NCBI GenBank assembly: GCA_034096865.1
Contig: JAWQFJ010005785.1
Coordinates: 10,001 to 74,000 of the forward strand
Reading direction: 5' to 3'
Length of the DNA stretch: 64,000 nucleotides
Origin: Theodoxus fluviatilis
Taxonomy: Eukaryota > Mollusca > Gastropoda > Cycloneritida > Neritidae
Under the pieces are notes generated by a model. That model searched no databases. It had not been told where the DNA came from and worked only from the letters and a program-made list of their open reading frames with translations. Positions 1 through 10,190 of this stretch are shown here, one piece after another. Positions within the stretch are counted from its first letter, which is position 1. Every line of letters starts with the position of its first letter. The translations under genes were made by a program, and so were the position numbers.

Positions 1-73
1 CACTCTAATCACCGTGTCCGGGACCTCTCGCGCAATTCGGTGGAGCTGGCGTTCCCTTTAGATAATGTCTTTG
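1..73. mobile_element. Right terminal fragment of an inverted-repeat transposon
   Basis: This segment resembles the right terminus of the complete element at 27405-28005: both contain a run like 'agctggcg.tccc', then a T/A-rich stretch, and end in 'gtctttg'. Only the end is present because the window starts inside the element. No coding sequence is visible. It abuts an LTR-like repeat that appears truncated exactly at this boundary, so it probably inserted into that repeat. Similarity was judged by eye. Confidence 0.6.
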
Positions 74-695
74 GTCAGGGTGAATTCGTCTTTCAAAATG
101 TCACGTGACGTCATTCCGGCGGCTTCCAGATGGCCGAGGGGATTCTGATTGATGTGAAAAGATTCTGGTACCTGTAAAAAGGTCTAAGTTTATATGGCGG
201 GACGGCGTAAGAAAGCGCACACGACTGAAAAGGTGAGCTCGCACTAGACAGAAGAAATGAGAGCGCGAGAAAACAGCGTACCTAAGTCCTTCTTTCTAAG
301 ATGTGATCCGAGTCCTCCGAGATCCAGTGTCGAGAGTGAAGATACAGTGTTCTAGTTGAGAGCGCCACAAGTGAGCATGAGAGAAATGACAAGTGCGAGC
401 GCAGTTTACAGCGATTGTGTCCTCACGGGAGCAAGCCCGACTATGAAGTTATCATGGTAATGCTGATTACTGAATTTTGTTGCTGTGCATCGACCAGTGT
501 GCGAATAAAGCTTTTTTACATGAAACGAATGACTGCTGTCTGGGATGTGGATTCAGAAAACAACCAATGTTACTGTTCCAGGTTTTATGCTGTTACATAA
601 AGCCTGGAACTGTAACATCGGTTGTTGTAAATTTTTTTAAATGAAAACGACCACCGTATTTTGTGGACGTGGACTTCCCGGAGCAAGCTAAAGAC
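74..695 (+). repeat. LTR-like dispersed repeat, copy 1
   Basis: This stretch matches 16405-16863 (+) and 6905-7553 (-) in blocks: 'atgtcacgtgacg', the following 'gcttccaga..gaccgag' region, and a terminal 'cttcccgg.gcaa' block. Its 5' part is missing, apparently because the inverted-repeat element at 1-73 landed in it. A 68-bp hairpin (559-626) interrupts it. No credible coding frame is present. The other two copies begin TGTT(A/G)T, so a solo LTR is the leading interpretation, but the 3' boundary and target duplication were not resolved. Confidence 0.55.
559..626. repeat. Imperfect hairpin (about 31-bp arms)
   Basis: The block 'caaccaatgttactgttcca' with its following 'ggttttatg' is repeated in inverted form as 'cataaagcctggaactgtaa' plus 'catcggttg', with only a few bases between the arms and several mismatches. 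The hairpin lies where the other copies of the LTR-like repeat are continuous. The flanking sequence 'ttttacatgaaacga' recurs after it as 'tttaaatgaaaacga', which suggests an insertion with a short duplicated flank. Confidence 0.6.
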
Positions 696-1884
696 AATAC
701 TTTCAGAAGGAGACAAGGCGCAACACACACCAACCTCGTTTAACGTATATATATATTCTACACGCCTTATAAGCTTAAAAGACAATCAACAACAACAACA
801 ACAAATCTAATCATATTTTTGTGTTTGAACCGGCTAAATGAACCTTCAAAACGCCCAACCCATTGAATCTCAACGGAAAACCGTCTGGAGTCGGAGACTT
901 GTCTCAAGATGTCCAACCTGGAATGTGCGCCTTCACCCGCCAACTGTTCAAGCGCAGCTGGTCAAATTTGAAACAGGTTTCACCATTGCAGAATATTTTG
1001 GAAAGAACAGTGAATATATTTCAACATCTCACAATGACCAAAAGTGGGCTTCCGATGTAATTTGTGGTGGACGGTCTCACATGTATAGATTTACAAAGTA
1101 GGGTTGAAGCCAGGAATGAAGAGTGGATAAGGGGGTGAATACTCGTGAATAAAGGCCACTTCTCCAAGTGAATTTCCTTTTCAAAACGTTCTTCAGAAGT
1201 AATCGAAATCAATTTCTTCCCGCGCGTGAAGGAGAAAAAAATGTACATTTCTCACGATACTCGCAGTTGCGTCCAGGGCTGTCATTCACGAAAGTCTATC
1301 TCTTGAGCAAACACCTCAGGACGTCGCTTTGATCTTTCAGCACTACAATGCTCGCTCCTACGAATCACTTCAAAACTTACATTCCAGCGTCGATTTGCTT
1401 GTTTTCTTTCGCTTGCTTCTGAGAAGCTTGAAACGCACGTCGATAGATCTGCTAACGCGTCGATACAAAAGCTTCATTCAAGGGTCACGTGGGGGAAAAA
1501 GTTGCTGCAAAATAGAGGGAGCAAAAAACAGAAACACTGAAAGGAAACACTGAACGATCTTATTTCTGAATTGCTAAGATAATGGGTCGACGTAATTGAT
1601 TGTTGTGCGAAACGAAATTTTGGCTTGAAAACGGGCGTGGGTGGCATTGCGGCTACTACATTCCGCTGACGACAAAGAAAAAATGTCGGCTGGGCTAACT
1701 CGGAAGAATGCTTCCCCTAGTAAAGATGCAGACGTCCGCGGGGCCATTCTTTGCCATAGGGACGGCTCTGCCACTTCCTCCTACTCACACATTTCGAGTA
1801 TCCTGAATAAGAACGAATCGCTGAGCCCTTATCGGTGAAGTTTTTCGTGCGAGAAGAAAAAGCATGCAATGGATTTGCTGTTAC
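696..1884. other. Unassigned single-copy sequence
   Basis: Only short open frames with no recognisable domains are seen on either strand. A short CAACAA run lies near 787-803. No RNA gene, strong splice-site pair or repeat was recognised. Confidence 0.4.
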
Positions 1885-2787
1885 CAAAGATTATAGGTTA
1901 CACAAAGATAGTTCATAAGCCCATTGTCGTGAGGATCGAGACACGTTGTGCTCCAAGCGGCTAGAGCTATTGGTGAATCAAAGAAAGGTAATCACACCTC
2001 TTAGCGACATGTAAAACTTCCTGTTTATCGACGGTTTCTGATGCGTTCCGATCATATTTGTGAATAAATTTACTGTGTAATGTGTAATAAAATGATTTGC
2101 TGCAATAATGGGGGTGTTTTGGGTTTTTTTGTGGCAGGCGTTGTGAAATCCAACTCGACCTAGATCTACATGGTATGGGTTTGAATGAGAACGATCTATT
2201 TTTCATTATTATCTAAGAATGCAAGCGTGTTTATCAACGTATACACCCCTGTGGAATATCTTTTGGAAATGCAAAGCAATACATACCTGTCAAGAAGGTG
2301 ATTTGCGGCCAGAAAATCATTCGATTAAGTGAATTCAGTTGCCGCTTCAGCAAAGAATTAGATTTACGATCAAGCGTTGCCCTGTGACCTGCATTTCGAT
2401 TGTTAAAAAGTGGGACCTTTCAATACCTTTTGATGCATTCAACATACAGCTTTGATAAATTAATGCTGTTCATGGCTTACATTTTCTTCGGATGGGTTTC
2501 TAGTATCCCAAATTATAGCTTTTTCTGCGCGAACTGGAGAGAGCTGCCGCCATTGAACTGCCCAAAGAGTAGACATATACGCCATATCTACACGAAAGCA
2601 GTCCTCTGATTGGTTCCCTGAATAGAATCCTCCAATCAGCAGGCAGCTTTCTTCGCCGTCTTGTCACTAAGCGGTGAGAGTACACTTTCCTTGATTCACC
2701 CCTACTCTCGCCGCTAGGTTTGGCGTCTTGTAACTTTGAAGAGTAAAAGCTCGGCATGAGCTATCTTTGTGTAACCTATAATCTTTG
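1885..2787. mobile_element. Non-autonomous inverted-repeat DNA transposon, 903 bp, 7-bp target duplication
   Basis: The element starts 'caaagattataggttacaca' and its right end is the reverse complement. The inverted repeats extend about 32 bp with one mismatch. The 7-bp sequence ctgttac sits immediately outside both ends (1878-1884 and 2788-2794), which is a clean target-site duplication. No frame inside exceeds about 85 codons, so it encodes no transposase. A 29-bp element with the same 13-bp ends lies at 21167-21195, and a different element starting CAAAG with a 7-bp duplication lies at 24360-24637. The superfamily is not recognised; 7 bp is not the usual length for hAT, Tc1/mariner or piggyBac. 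Confidence 0.85.
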
Positions 2788-2794
2788 CTGTTAC

Positions 2795-3045
2795 GGAGTA
2801 TCAGAAACATCTCGAGGTATCATCGAAAAAGTGGAGGATAATTGCATGGTCAGGATAATTTGTATTTGTCTCTTTGGACGAGCAGTCAGTTGAATGAGAT
2901 GGTTCTTATCGATTTTGGCAACACGTCAAGTTGAGACAATACGAGTACACACAACTACCATGCGGCAACGGTGGTTATAATGCGAAACATTGCAGTATCA
3001 TAGACTGACATCTCGGCGATTTATCGGTGATGGCAGCACCAGAAA

Positions 3046-3077
<32 letters not shown>

Positions 3078-3494
3078 TGTTTGTGTGTGTTCGTGAGTGA
3101 GTGTGTATGTGTTAATGTGTCTGTGTTGTCTGCGTGCGTGCGTGCGCGGGTGTGTGCGTGTGTGCGGGCGTGCGTGTGTTTAATTTTTACATCCATCCCC
3201 TAATGCAGACAATTTTGCCAGTGAGTGTATGTTTCACGATATGCATCCCAGTCACCAAACCTGTAGCCATGACGCCACTGCAGCGTACGAACAAGAGGCA
3301 GTGATACTATATTCTTTGGACTGCAGGCGACGCGCAAAAATAGAACCCAAACAACGGCGGTAAATGAAAGTCGCTTTAAAACACAGAGATAGCACAGATG
3401 CAAATTTTCGACGTAAAAGTCTTCTTCAGGCATAAAACAAACACACAATTGAACTGTACATGGTAAAATGTCCACTGAGCAGTGAGTCAGTGTC
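2795..3494. other. Unassigned sequence with a GTGC/TG-rich tract
   Basis: An imperfect (GTGC)n/(TG)n tract occupies about 3048-3178. The rest shows short, low-complexity frames only, and nothing else is recognised. Confidence 0.45.
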
Positions 3495-4000
3495 TTCTCA
3501 CACTCTCCACTCTCGTATATGTTTGTAGTGGTCCTGCGTGACTGTCAGGAGAGACAGAAAGGTTACTTCTCACATACTCCACTCTCGTATATGTTTGTAG
3601 TGGTCTTGTGTGACAGTCAGGAGAGACAGAAAGGTTTCTTCTCACTCTCTCCACTCTCGAAGTTGTTCGTAGTGGTCCAGTGTGGCTGTCAGGAGAGACA
3701 GAAAGGTTACTTCTCACACTCTCCACTCTCGTATATGTTTGTAGTGGTCTTGTGTGACTGTCAGGAGAGACAGAAAGGTTACTTCTCACTCTCTCCACTC
3801 TCGTAGTTGTTTGTAGTGGTCTTGTGTGGATTGTCAGGAGAGACAGAAAGGTTACTGCTCACTCTCTCCACTCTCGTAGTTGTTTGTAGTGGTCCAGTGT
3901 GGCTGTCAGGAGAGACAGAAAGGTTAATTCTCACTCTCTCCACTCTCGTAGTTGTTCGTAGTGGTCCAGTGTGGCTGTCAGGAGAGATAGAAAGGTTACG
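3495..4000. repeat. Minisatellite, 72-bp unit x 7
   Basis: Seven head-to-tail copies of a 72-bp unit (one is 73 bp) are seen, each containing 'ctccactctcg', 'gtagtggtc' and 'caggagagacagaaaggtta'. Because 72 is divisible by three, every copy reads the same 24-residue peptide and the array looks open on both strands. These frames should not be read as a protein. The copies differ at scattered positions, so the array is not newly formed. Confidence 0.9.
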
Positions 4001-4097
4001 ACTGTTGCGGGAGGTAAATATCCTCCTGTATTTCGTTAGAAAACACAGATTGCCTTCGTTTTTGTGTTTTGTACATAATGCTTTACCACAAAATGAA

Positions 4098-4098
<1 letters not shown>

Positions 4099-4145
<47 letters not shown>

Positions 4146-4235
4146 GAGACTGACGGACGGACGGACGGACGGACGGACGGACGGGCGGGCGGACGGACGG
4201 ACGGACGGACGGACGGACGGACGGACGGACGGACG

Positions 4236-4286
<51 letters not shown>

Positions 4287-4316
4287 GGACAGACAGACGG
4301 ACAGACAGACGGATAG

Positions 4317-4358
<42 letters not shown>

Positions 4359-4703
4359 GGATAGACAGACAGACAAAGAGACAGACAGATAAAGAGACAG
4401 ACAGACAGAAAGAGAGACAGACAAACATAGAGAAAGACAGAGAGAAAGACAGACAGAGAGACAGACAGAGAGACAGACAAACAGAAAGAGATACAAAGAG
4501 AGACAGGCAGAGAGAGAGAGAGAGACAGAAAGAGACAGAGAGAGAGAGAAAGAGAGAGAGAGAGACAGACAGAGACAGACAGAGACAGAGACAGAGAGAG
4601 AGATAGAGGCACAGAGAGAGAGAGACAGAGACAGAGAGAGACAGAGAGAGACAGAGAGAGAGAGAGAGACACAGAGAGACAGAGAGAGAGAGAGAGAGAG
4701 AAC
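4099..4703. repeat. Compound microsatellite (GA, GACG, GACA, GA)
   Basis: About 600 bp of purine-rich simple sequence: (GA)n, then (GACG)n with GGGC interruptions, then (GACA)n, then a mixed (GA)/(GACA) tract ending in (GAAC)n. Long Ser/Leu/Val/Cys-rich or Arg/Asp/Thr-rich frames through it are artefacts of the repeat. Confidence 0.95.
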
Positions 4704-5463
4704 GAACGAACGAACGAAACATTTATTCCGTAAGCTTCAGGCCTGTTGCAAAATTATAATACATCAAAAGGAAGAAATAAATTGGACATATTTTCAAAGA
4801 CTGGCAATCAGTCTTGATCGAGGCGCGCACGCGGAGACAAGAGAGAGTCATGCAACGCCGCGCGAATCATGGCTTCCGTGCTGTCCGCCTTGGCTGCTGC
4901 CGTCTCAGGGTTGGTCTGTCGCCATCTCCATGGCTACTGCTGCACTCAGGGCCTCGGACTGGGGCTGTGTCTGGTGGACGGACTTGCATAGGTAGTCTGG
5001 GGGTAGCAGGCCATTGTCTCTCTCTCCTGTCGGAACAGGACGGAATGGGGCGATCAGATGAGGAGCTGATATCACGGCCACCCCTATCCCTCTCCGCGCC
5101 CCGCTCCGCAGCTTTCACTTCAGGGAAGGTGGCGAGACACGACTGGGCAGATGCACTCTTGCGCCTTATTTCCTGCAGTATTTCCTTCACACTGTCTGGA
5201 ATATCTTCCTCATTTTCGGGAGTACTGTCAGCGGGGACTGGCGACGGATGATCGTCTGTCAAATCGCTCGAGAATTTCATCTCGATGACTTCGGCGGGCT
5301 TGTCTCTCACTCCACGCTGATCATTTGTCGAGCTGTCACAGGTCAGGTGTGAAAGGTCACAATCTGTCTTGGTCATATGATGTGTTCCGGCGATGTCTAC
5401 GGTGGCAGCACAAGGATTACACTCTGCGCGCGCTTCACGTAGTTTAACAGACGGGTAAGTCAT
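4704..5463 (-). CDS. Possible hydrophilic reading frame (198 codons) plus 3' flank; uncertain
   Basis: On the minus strand a 198-codon frame occupies 4867-5463. It is rich in Ser, Pro, Asp, Glu and Arg, with an acidic segment ('PENEEDIPDSVKEILQEIRR') that could form a short helix and a basic C-terminus. No domain was recognised. Downstream on the same strand there is an AATAAA about 10 bp before a (GTTC)n run, like the tail of a retroposed sequence. The frame at 29054-29934 (-) has a similar plan (acidic then basic, followed by GTTC/TC repeats), so both may be remnants of one repeated coding unit. It could also be a host exon or chance. Confidence 0.3.
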
Positions 5464-5483
5464 GCGAATGTTATTTGACTCAT

Positions 5484-5531
<48 letters not shown>

Positions 5532-6319
5532 CGTGGCTTCTAACCTCTGCACTCCATTTCTTTCATGTTGTCCCTAATATCTTTAGATTATTGCCCCGTC
5601 CATGTCTATTTCTAGCAAACATCTTTTTGGAATGATAGAGGTGGGTTTTTTTCACTCGTCTTGCGTGTTTTAGAATACATATTTTTAAAGTCGAGAACTT
5701 CTTTTGGACAAGGCATTGTTTTGACGTAAATCACTCTTCTACCTACTATATAGCGCTCGGGATGATGGAGGTTTGTCAGACCATAATATGTTTAGAAATT
5801 CTCACACTGTTCTCAGAACAATGTGAACTGCTCAGCAGTCAGTGGATGGACACTGGACTGTCTTCTTCTCACGATGGAAAGGATACGTACAGACAAACTC
5901 GGGAGTTGTCTTCAAATCTGCAGTATTGAAATGATGTGAAACGTCCTCGCAGTGCATTATCTCTTCTTAATTCATTTTGCAGCCGTCATTTTCCATCCTC
6001 TTATTTTGAATCAACCTGCACTTAAACATCAGGGGACGGATTATTGCACCCCTTTCCCTCTCCTTCCCCCTCTCACTCCATCAAATGCTGTGAATTGTAT
6101 CTGTGATAGTGAAAGTCTTTCCAATAAGAGCTCGCTTCGCGCAAATGACTACATGTCGAGACACCACGCCGAAGCCCATTGTCAGAAAAAGACGCGTTCA
6201 TTAGCGTGCTTGTTGTTGCGCCTGTTGTCGCAGGGGGCGCAACTATCGGCGGCTCTGAGACTGCATGTTGCGCTTCATTTTGTGCTTGAAATGGCTCGAT
6301 GTCTGCCTTCATCAGTGTG
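5464..6319. other. Unassigned sequence with a (GA)n tract
   Basis: (GA)n occupies about 5488-5529. The rest is ordinary-composition DNA without recognisable coding, RNA or repeat features. Confidence 0.4.
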
Positions 6320-6787
6320 TGAAAAAGAAAGAACCGTGGACAGCAACCGACAAAGTATTCTTTCGTGAGTACAGATGGCCCTGAAAAGGGCCGTTCGTAA
6401 GCGGACGTAGACCAAGGGGGGTAGAGCCTCCCGCCCAGGGATGTAGACCGCCGAGTCACAAGGACGTGGCGGCTCTGTCTCTGTGGCACTGGCAGGGCTC
6501 CGTCCCTGTTGGCAGGTATACGTCGTGAAGACTTGGCCTGATGAAGGAAGATTTCCGAAAGCTTGCCAAGAGAGTACTTCACGACGTATACCTGCCAACA
6601 GGGACGGAGCCCTGCCAGTGCCACAGAGACAGAGCCGCCACGTCCTTGTGACTCGGCGGTCTACATCCCTGGGCGGGAGGCTCTACCCCCCTTGGTCTAC
6701 GTCCGCTTACGAACGGCCCTTTTCAGGGCCATCTGTACTCACGAAAGAATACTTTGTCGGTTGCTGTCCACGGTTCTTTCTTTTTCA
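6320..6787. repeat. 211-bp perfect inverted repeat with 46-bp loop
   Basis: Left arm 6320-6530 and right arm 6577-6787 are reverse complements; no mismatch was seen on reading through them. The 46-bp loop contains CTGATGA (6539-6545), a GGAA/TTCC mini-stem, then GAAA, flanked by a 6-bp pair cttggc/gccaag. That is the order of a hammerhead ribozyme core, a motif known from Penelope-like element terminal repeats. The fit is imperfect: there is an extra A before stem II and almost no stem III. The arms encode no recognised protein. Confidence 0.9.
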
Positions 6788-6904
6788 AACAGTATTTCGA
6801 CCGACCCCGGCACCTCAGTCTGTTCATCAGTGTGCAGCAAATGCTCATCTGCGGCCCGTTACAAAAGGAGTGTTGCGTCTCGTCCCTTTCCCAAAGTCCT
6901 GTCT

Positions 6905-7122
6905 GCGCAGTGGTTCTCCTAGCTTGCGCCGGGAAGTCGAAGTCCACAACATTTGGTGGTCATCTTCGAAAAGAAAGTATTCACACACTGGTCAATATAC
7001 AGCGATGACAATCCGTGATCAGCATTATCATAATAACTTCACCCTGGAGACTGGATACTCGGAGAACACAGTCACAGTTATCCATGCTCTTATCGTGTCC
7101 TCTCTCTCTCTCCCTGTCGTGT

Positions 7123-7176
<54 letters not shown>

Positions 7177-7553
7177 TGCTCCCTCACGTGTGTTGGCCAC
7201 GCTGTCACTCTCTCGGATCTAGATTATGTAGAGAACATGATCACTCCTTATGTGGGACTTTTTGCACTCATCTATCTCTTTCTTGGGCTTTCACATTTTT
7301 CTGTCTTGTGCGCGCTCTCTGACACTCCCGCACTCACGCCTATTATACCTTCTGGGAGCTTTCTAGAACAATCAAGCTCTAAATGAGAATGGACCAGACA
7401 ACCTACACACTGCCCAAACGAGGTCATGTGACCCATCAATCTCCACCACGCCCTGGGTACGTCACATAACCAGGCAAGTACAATGCGGAGAGGTCTGTCG
7501 TACTATCTCAAAAACACTACGATGTTCTAGTATATTCCAGCACCTTCACAACA
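6905..7553 (-). repeat. LTR-like dispersed repeat, copy 3 (inverted)
   Basis: Read on the minus strand it begins TGTTGTGAAGGTGCTGGAA, parallel to TGTTATAGAGTGCTGGAA at 16405, and ends with the 'cttcccggcgcaagctagg' block shared with the other copies. A (TC)n microsatellite (about 7124-7173) has grown inside it. The TG start suggests an LTR; no coding region or paired LTR was found. Confidence 0.55.
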
Positions 7554-8138
7554 AGAGCATTAAACGCATGTCATGAAGAGTGTTGCATAGTGCTTATGTA
7601 CTTGCAGCTGTCTACGACGTATATATGTACACACCTCAAAAGAAAGGACAAGGGAAAACCCTGTGAATTAAATAATTTAATGAAACAATATCGAAATAAA
7701 TAAATCAAAATTATAATACATGTACACACATGCACAAAAGGTGTTGGCCCACGGCTAAAAGCCTTCCGAGACACGAAAAACGAAATTAATTTAAACCAAA
7801 AATAAACCAAAAGCAGGAGACAAGATAATAATAGTACTCATATGTACGAAGAAGAGAAAAAAGAAATAATACAAAAGGAAGATAATATTTACATGGTGTA
7901 TGAACCCGTGGGGACCAGTACGAGGAAAGGTGCTACCCCTCCGGGTTCATCCTGTCGAGTGAGTGAGGGAGGTAAGGAGGTGAGTACTCCTCATTGTAGC
8001 CACGTTCCACATGCAGCACGGAGATGGGGTGGTGGCGGGAGGTGGTGGCGGGGTGGGGGGAAAATCCCCGGCGTCCGGGTGCACCCAGTGACGTCACAGT
8101 GGCTTGGAGCAGTGAGGGGGCGGGGCAGGCGGGATGGT
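7554..8138 (-). other. Presumed 3' flank of the Penelope-like element
   Basis: AT-rich sequence (7600-7900) followed by G-rich sequence leading to the stop codon of the Penelope-like frame. The 3' end of that element must lie here, but no terminal repeat, poly-A tail or target duplication could be fixed. Confidence 0.35.
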
Positions 8139-10190
8139 TCAATGCCCCAGGAAGCTGAGCTCACGGTTCATTCCTTGCGGCTCCAGTGTGCCCATCTCGA
8201 AGATCAGGCGCTGTTCGAAAGCTTTTCGATGGGCACTGGACTGGAACCGCCTGACGATGGTAACCCTCAGGTCCGTGGGGCTGTGGTCGCCACTGAGGAA
8301 GTGGAGGGGCACTGGACGGTCAGTCCTGGCGTTGGAGATGTCGCTTCTGTGTCCACGAAACCGGGCATGGAGGGCTTGTCCTGTCTCGCCTATGTAGATG
8401 GCTCCGCATCGTTGGCATACGATTGCATAAACAACATTGTTGGATGCGCAAGTGAAGCCCTCTTGTATATGGATGGTTTTCCTAGGTCCCCGAATCTGGT
8501 CCGTGCACAAGGTCACATCTCTCGTTTTGCAGCGGCGATCGGGGCAAGGTTTGGTACCCGTCCACTGGCTTGGTGTGGCTGGAAGCAGAGCGCTGTGGAC
8601 TAAAGTATCCCTCAGGCTTCTGTCTCTCCGGTAGCAGGTGAGGGGAGGGCGTTGGAAGAGCTCCTTTGTTTCCTCCGAGCCTTGAAGGAGGCAGAAGTTG
8701 GAGAGAAGTATTCCGCGGACTGGGTGGTTATGGGGGTGGTAGGTCAGAACAAGCTTGACCCGTTCTGACTGGTCGGCCTGGGGCTGCCCGGTCCGGAGTT
8801 GTTGTCCATTCCTTTGTTGTGTCTTGGCTAGGGCGCGGTCGAGTAGGGACTGGGGGTAGCCTCTTCGTTTGAAGAATTCACAGAGTAGGTTGCATTGTTC
8901 TTCAAAGTCTTGGGGGTCTGTACAGAGACGTTGGAGGCGGAGGAACTGAGAGAAGGGAATGGCATCTTTGCAAGGTTTGGGGTGGGAGGAGGTGTATAGT
9001 AAGTAAGGGTGGGAGTCAGATGGTTTGAAATGGACGGACGTGCTGAGGGTTTCGCCGGTGATAGAGATGTTGATGTCCAGGAATGGGAGAGAGTTTATTG
9101 AGATGTTGTGCGTGAACTTGATGTTGGGGTGGAAGTTCGACGCAAAAGATATGAATCTTGCTAAATCTTCTGGTGAAAGTGAAGTCGCTCCCACGCAGTC
9201 GTCGATGTATCTTCTGTATAGTTCTGGTAAGGGTCCCGTGTACTGCTTGAAGATCTGTTCTTCCAGCCAGCCCATGAAAAGGCAGGCATAATTTGGCCCC
9301 ATCTTGGTACCCATGGCAACTCCACTGATCTGGTTGAAGTAGCTGTCGTTGAATGTGAAGGAGTTGAGTTTGAGGACCAACTCTGCTAGCCTCGTCAACG
9401 TTGCAGTGGAGGGAGATGTGGAGGGTCTACGGTCAAGGAAATGCTTGAGGGCCTGGAGTCCATCCGCGTGGGGGATGTTGGTGTACAATGAGGTGACATC
9501 CATTGTGAAGAGCCTTCTCGAGCTATTGTCTGCAGGGAAACTGAAGTCTTTGAAAGTTTTGAGGGCATGGTTGGTGTCTTTCAAATATGAGGGTAGAGAC
9601 TGGACAAGGGGAAGGAAGATAGTGTCCAAGTACGACGAGATGTGTTCCGTGGGGCAAGAGCAGGCGGAAACGATGGGTCTGCCAGGGTTGTTTGTCTTGT
9701 GAATTTTCGGTAGGAGGTAGAAACGGGGAGTGCGTGGTTCAGATACTCCGAGCACAGTGGCGGTAGGTGGGAGAGAAGAGGACTGTACAAGGTCATGGAT
9801 GGTGCTCACGACGCGTTTTTGATGATCCTGAAGTGGGTTGTTTGGTATAGATTCATAATGCGAGTTGTTTGTTAGTTGGGTGCGAGCTTCGCGGAGGTAC
9901 AGATCGCGTCGCCAGACGACGGTGTTTCCTCCCTTGTCCGCTGGTTTGATAACGATGTCTCGTCGTTTGGAGAGTGCACGGAGGGCCATGGCTTCTCGTG
10001 GCGATATGTTGGAGACTCGTAGGGGTTTGGGTTGTAGCTGGGAGATCTGAGACCGGCAATAGTACGTGAATAGTACGATGTGATATCTGCTTGAGTTGTT
10101 TCGAGCTACAGCTAAAGGAAAAAAGTTAATGGTTGCAAGAAAGTCGGACGTCGTCCCGGATATTTTTGTCATAGCTGCCTCTGGAATCAC
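8139..10190 (-). CDS. Penelope-like element reverse transcriptase / GIY-YIG endonuclease
   Basis: A 683-codon uninterrupted frame encodes the single polyprotein of a Penelope-like retroelement, which copies its RNA at a nick made by its own GIY-YIG nuclease. The RT begins near residue 60 (IKPADKGGNTVV at 81-92). The palm motif DVTSLYTNI is at 231-239 and the catalytic YIDD at 328-331. A Cys-rich linker (about 549-595) precedes the GIY-YIG domain: VVYAI at 586-590, YIGETG at 599-604, Arg near 610 and a candidate catalytic Glu near 659. Family members usually have more sequence before the RT, and the first ~50 residues here look unrelated, so the copy is probably 5'-truncated and its true start is unclear. 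The lack of stops or frameshifts implies a fairly recent insertion. Confidence 0.92.
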   Translation of the reverse strand: MIPEAAMTKISGTTSDFLATINFFPLAVARNNSSRYHIVLFTYYCRSQISQLQPKPLRVSNISPREAMALRALSKRRDIVIKPADKGGNTVVWRRDLYLREARTQLTNNSHYESIPNNPLQDHQKRVVSTIHDLVQSSSLPPTATVLGVSEPRTPRFYLLPKIHKTNNPGRPIVSACSCPTEHISSYLDTIFLPLVQSLPSYLKDTNHALKTFKDFSFPADNSSRRLFTMDVTSLYTNIPHADGLQALKHFLDRRPSTSPSTATLTRLAELVLKLNSFTFNDSYFNQISGVAMGTKMGPNYACLFMGWLEEQIFKQYTGPLPELYRRYIDDCVGATSLSPEDLARFISFASNFHPNIKFTHNISINSLPFLDINISITGETLSTSVHFKPSDSHPYLLYTSSHPKPCKDAIPFSQFLRLQRLCTDPQDFEEQCNLLCEFFKRRGYPQSLLDRALAKTQQRNGQQLRTGQPQADQSERVKLVLTYHPHNHPVRGILLSNFCLLQGSEETKELFQRPPLTCYRRDRSLRDTLVHSALLPATPSQWTGTKPCPDRRCKTRDVTLCTDQIRGPRKTIHIQEGFTCASNNVVYAIVCQRCGAIYIGETGQALHARFRGHRSDISNARTDRPVPLHFLSGDHSPTDLRVTIVRRFQSSAHRKAFEQRLIFEMGTLEPQGMNRELSFLGH

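Noticed and set aside
3487..4672. Proteins across the minisatellite and GACG/GACA tract
   Set aside because: Repeat translation: the 72-bp period keeps one frame open on both strands, and the tetranucleotide tract has no stops.
6483..7322. 279-codon plus-strand gene over the palindrome
   Set aside because: The same peptide is read from both arms of the inverted repeat, and the frame then runs into a (TC)n tract; no domain.
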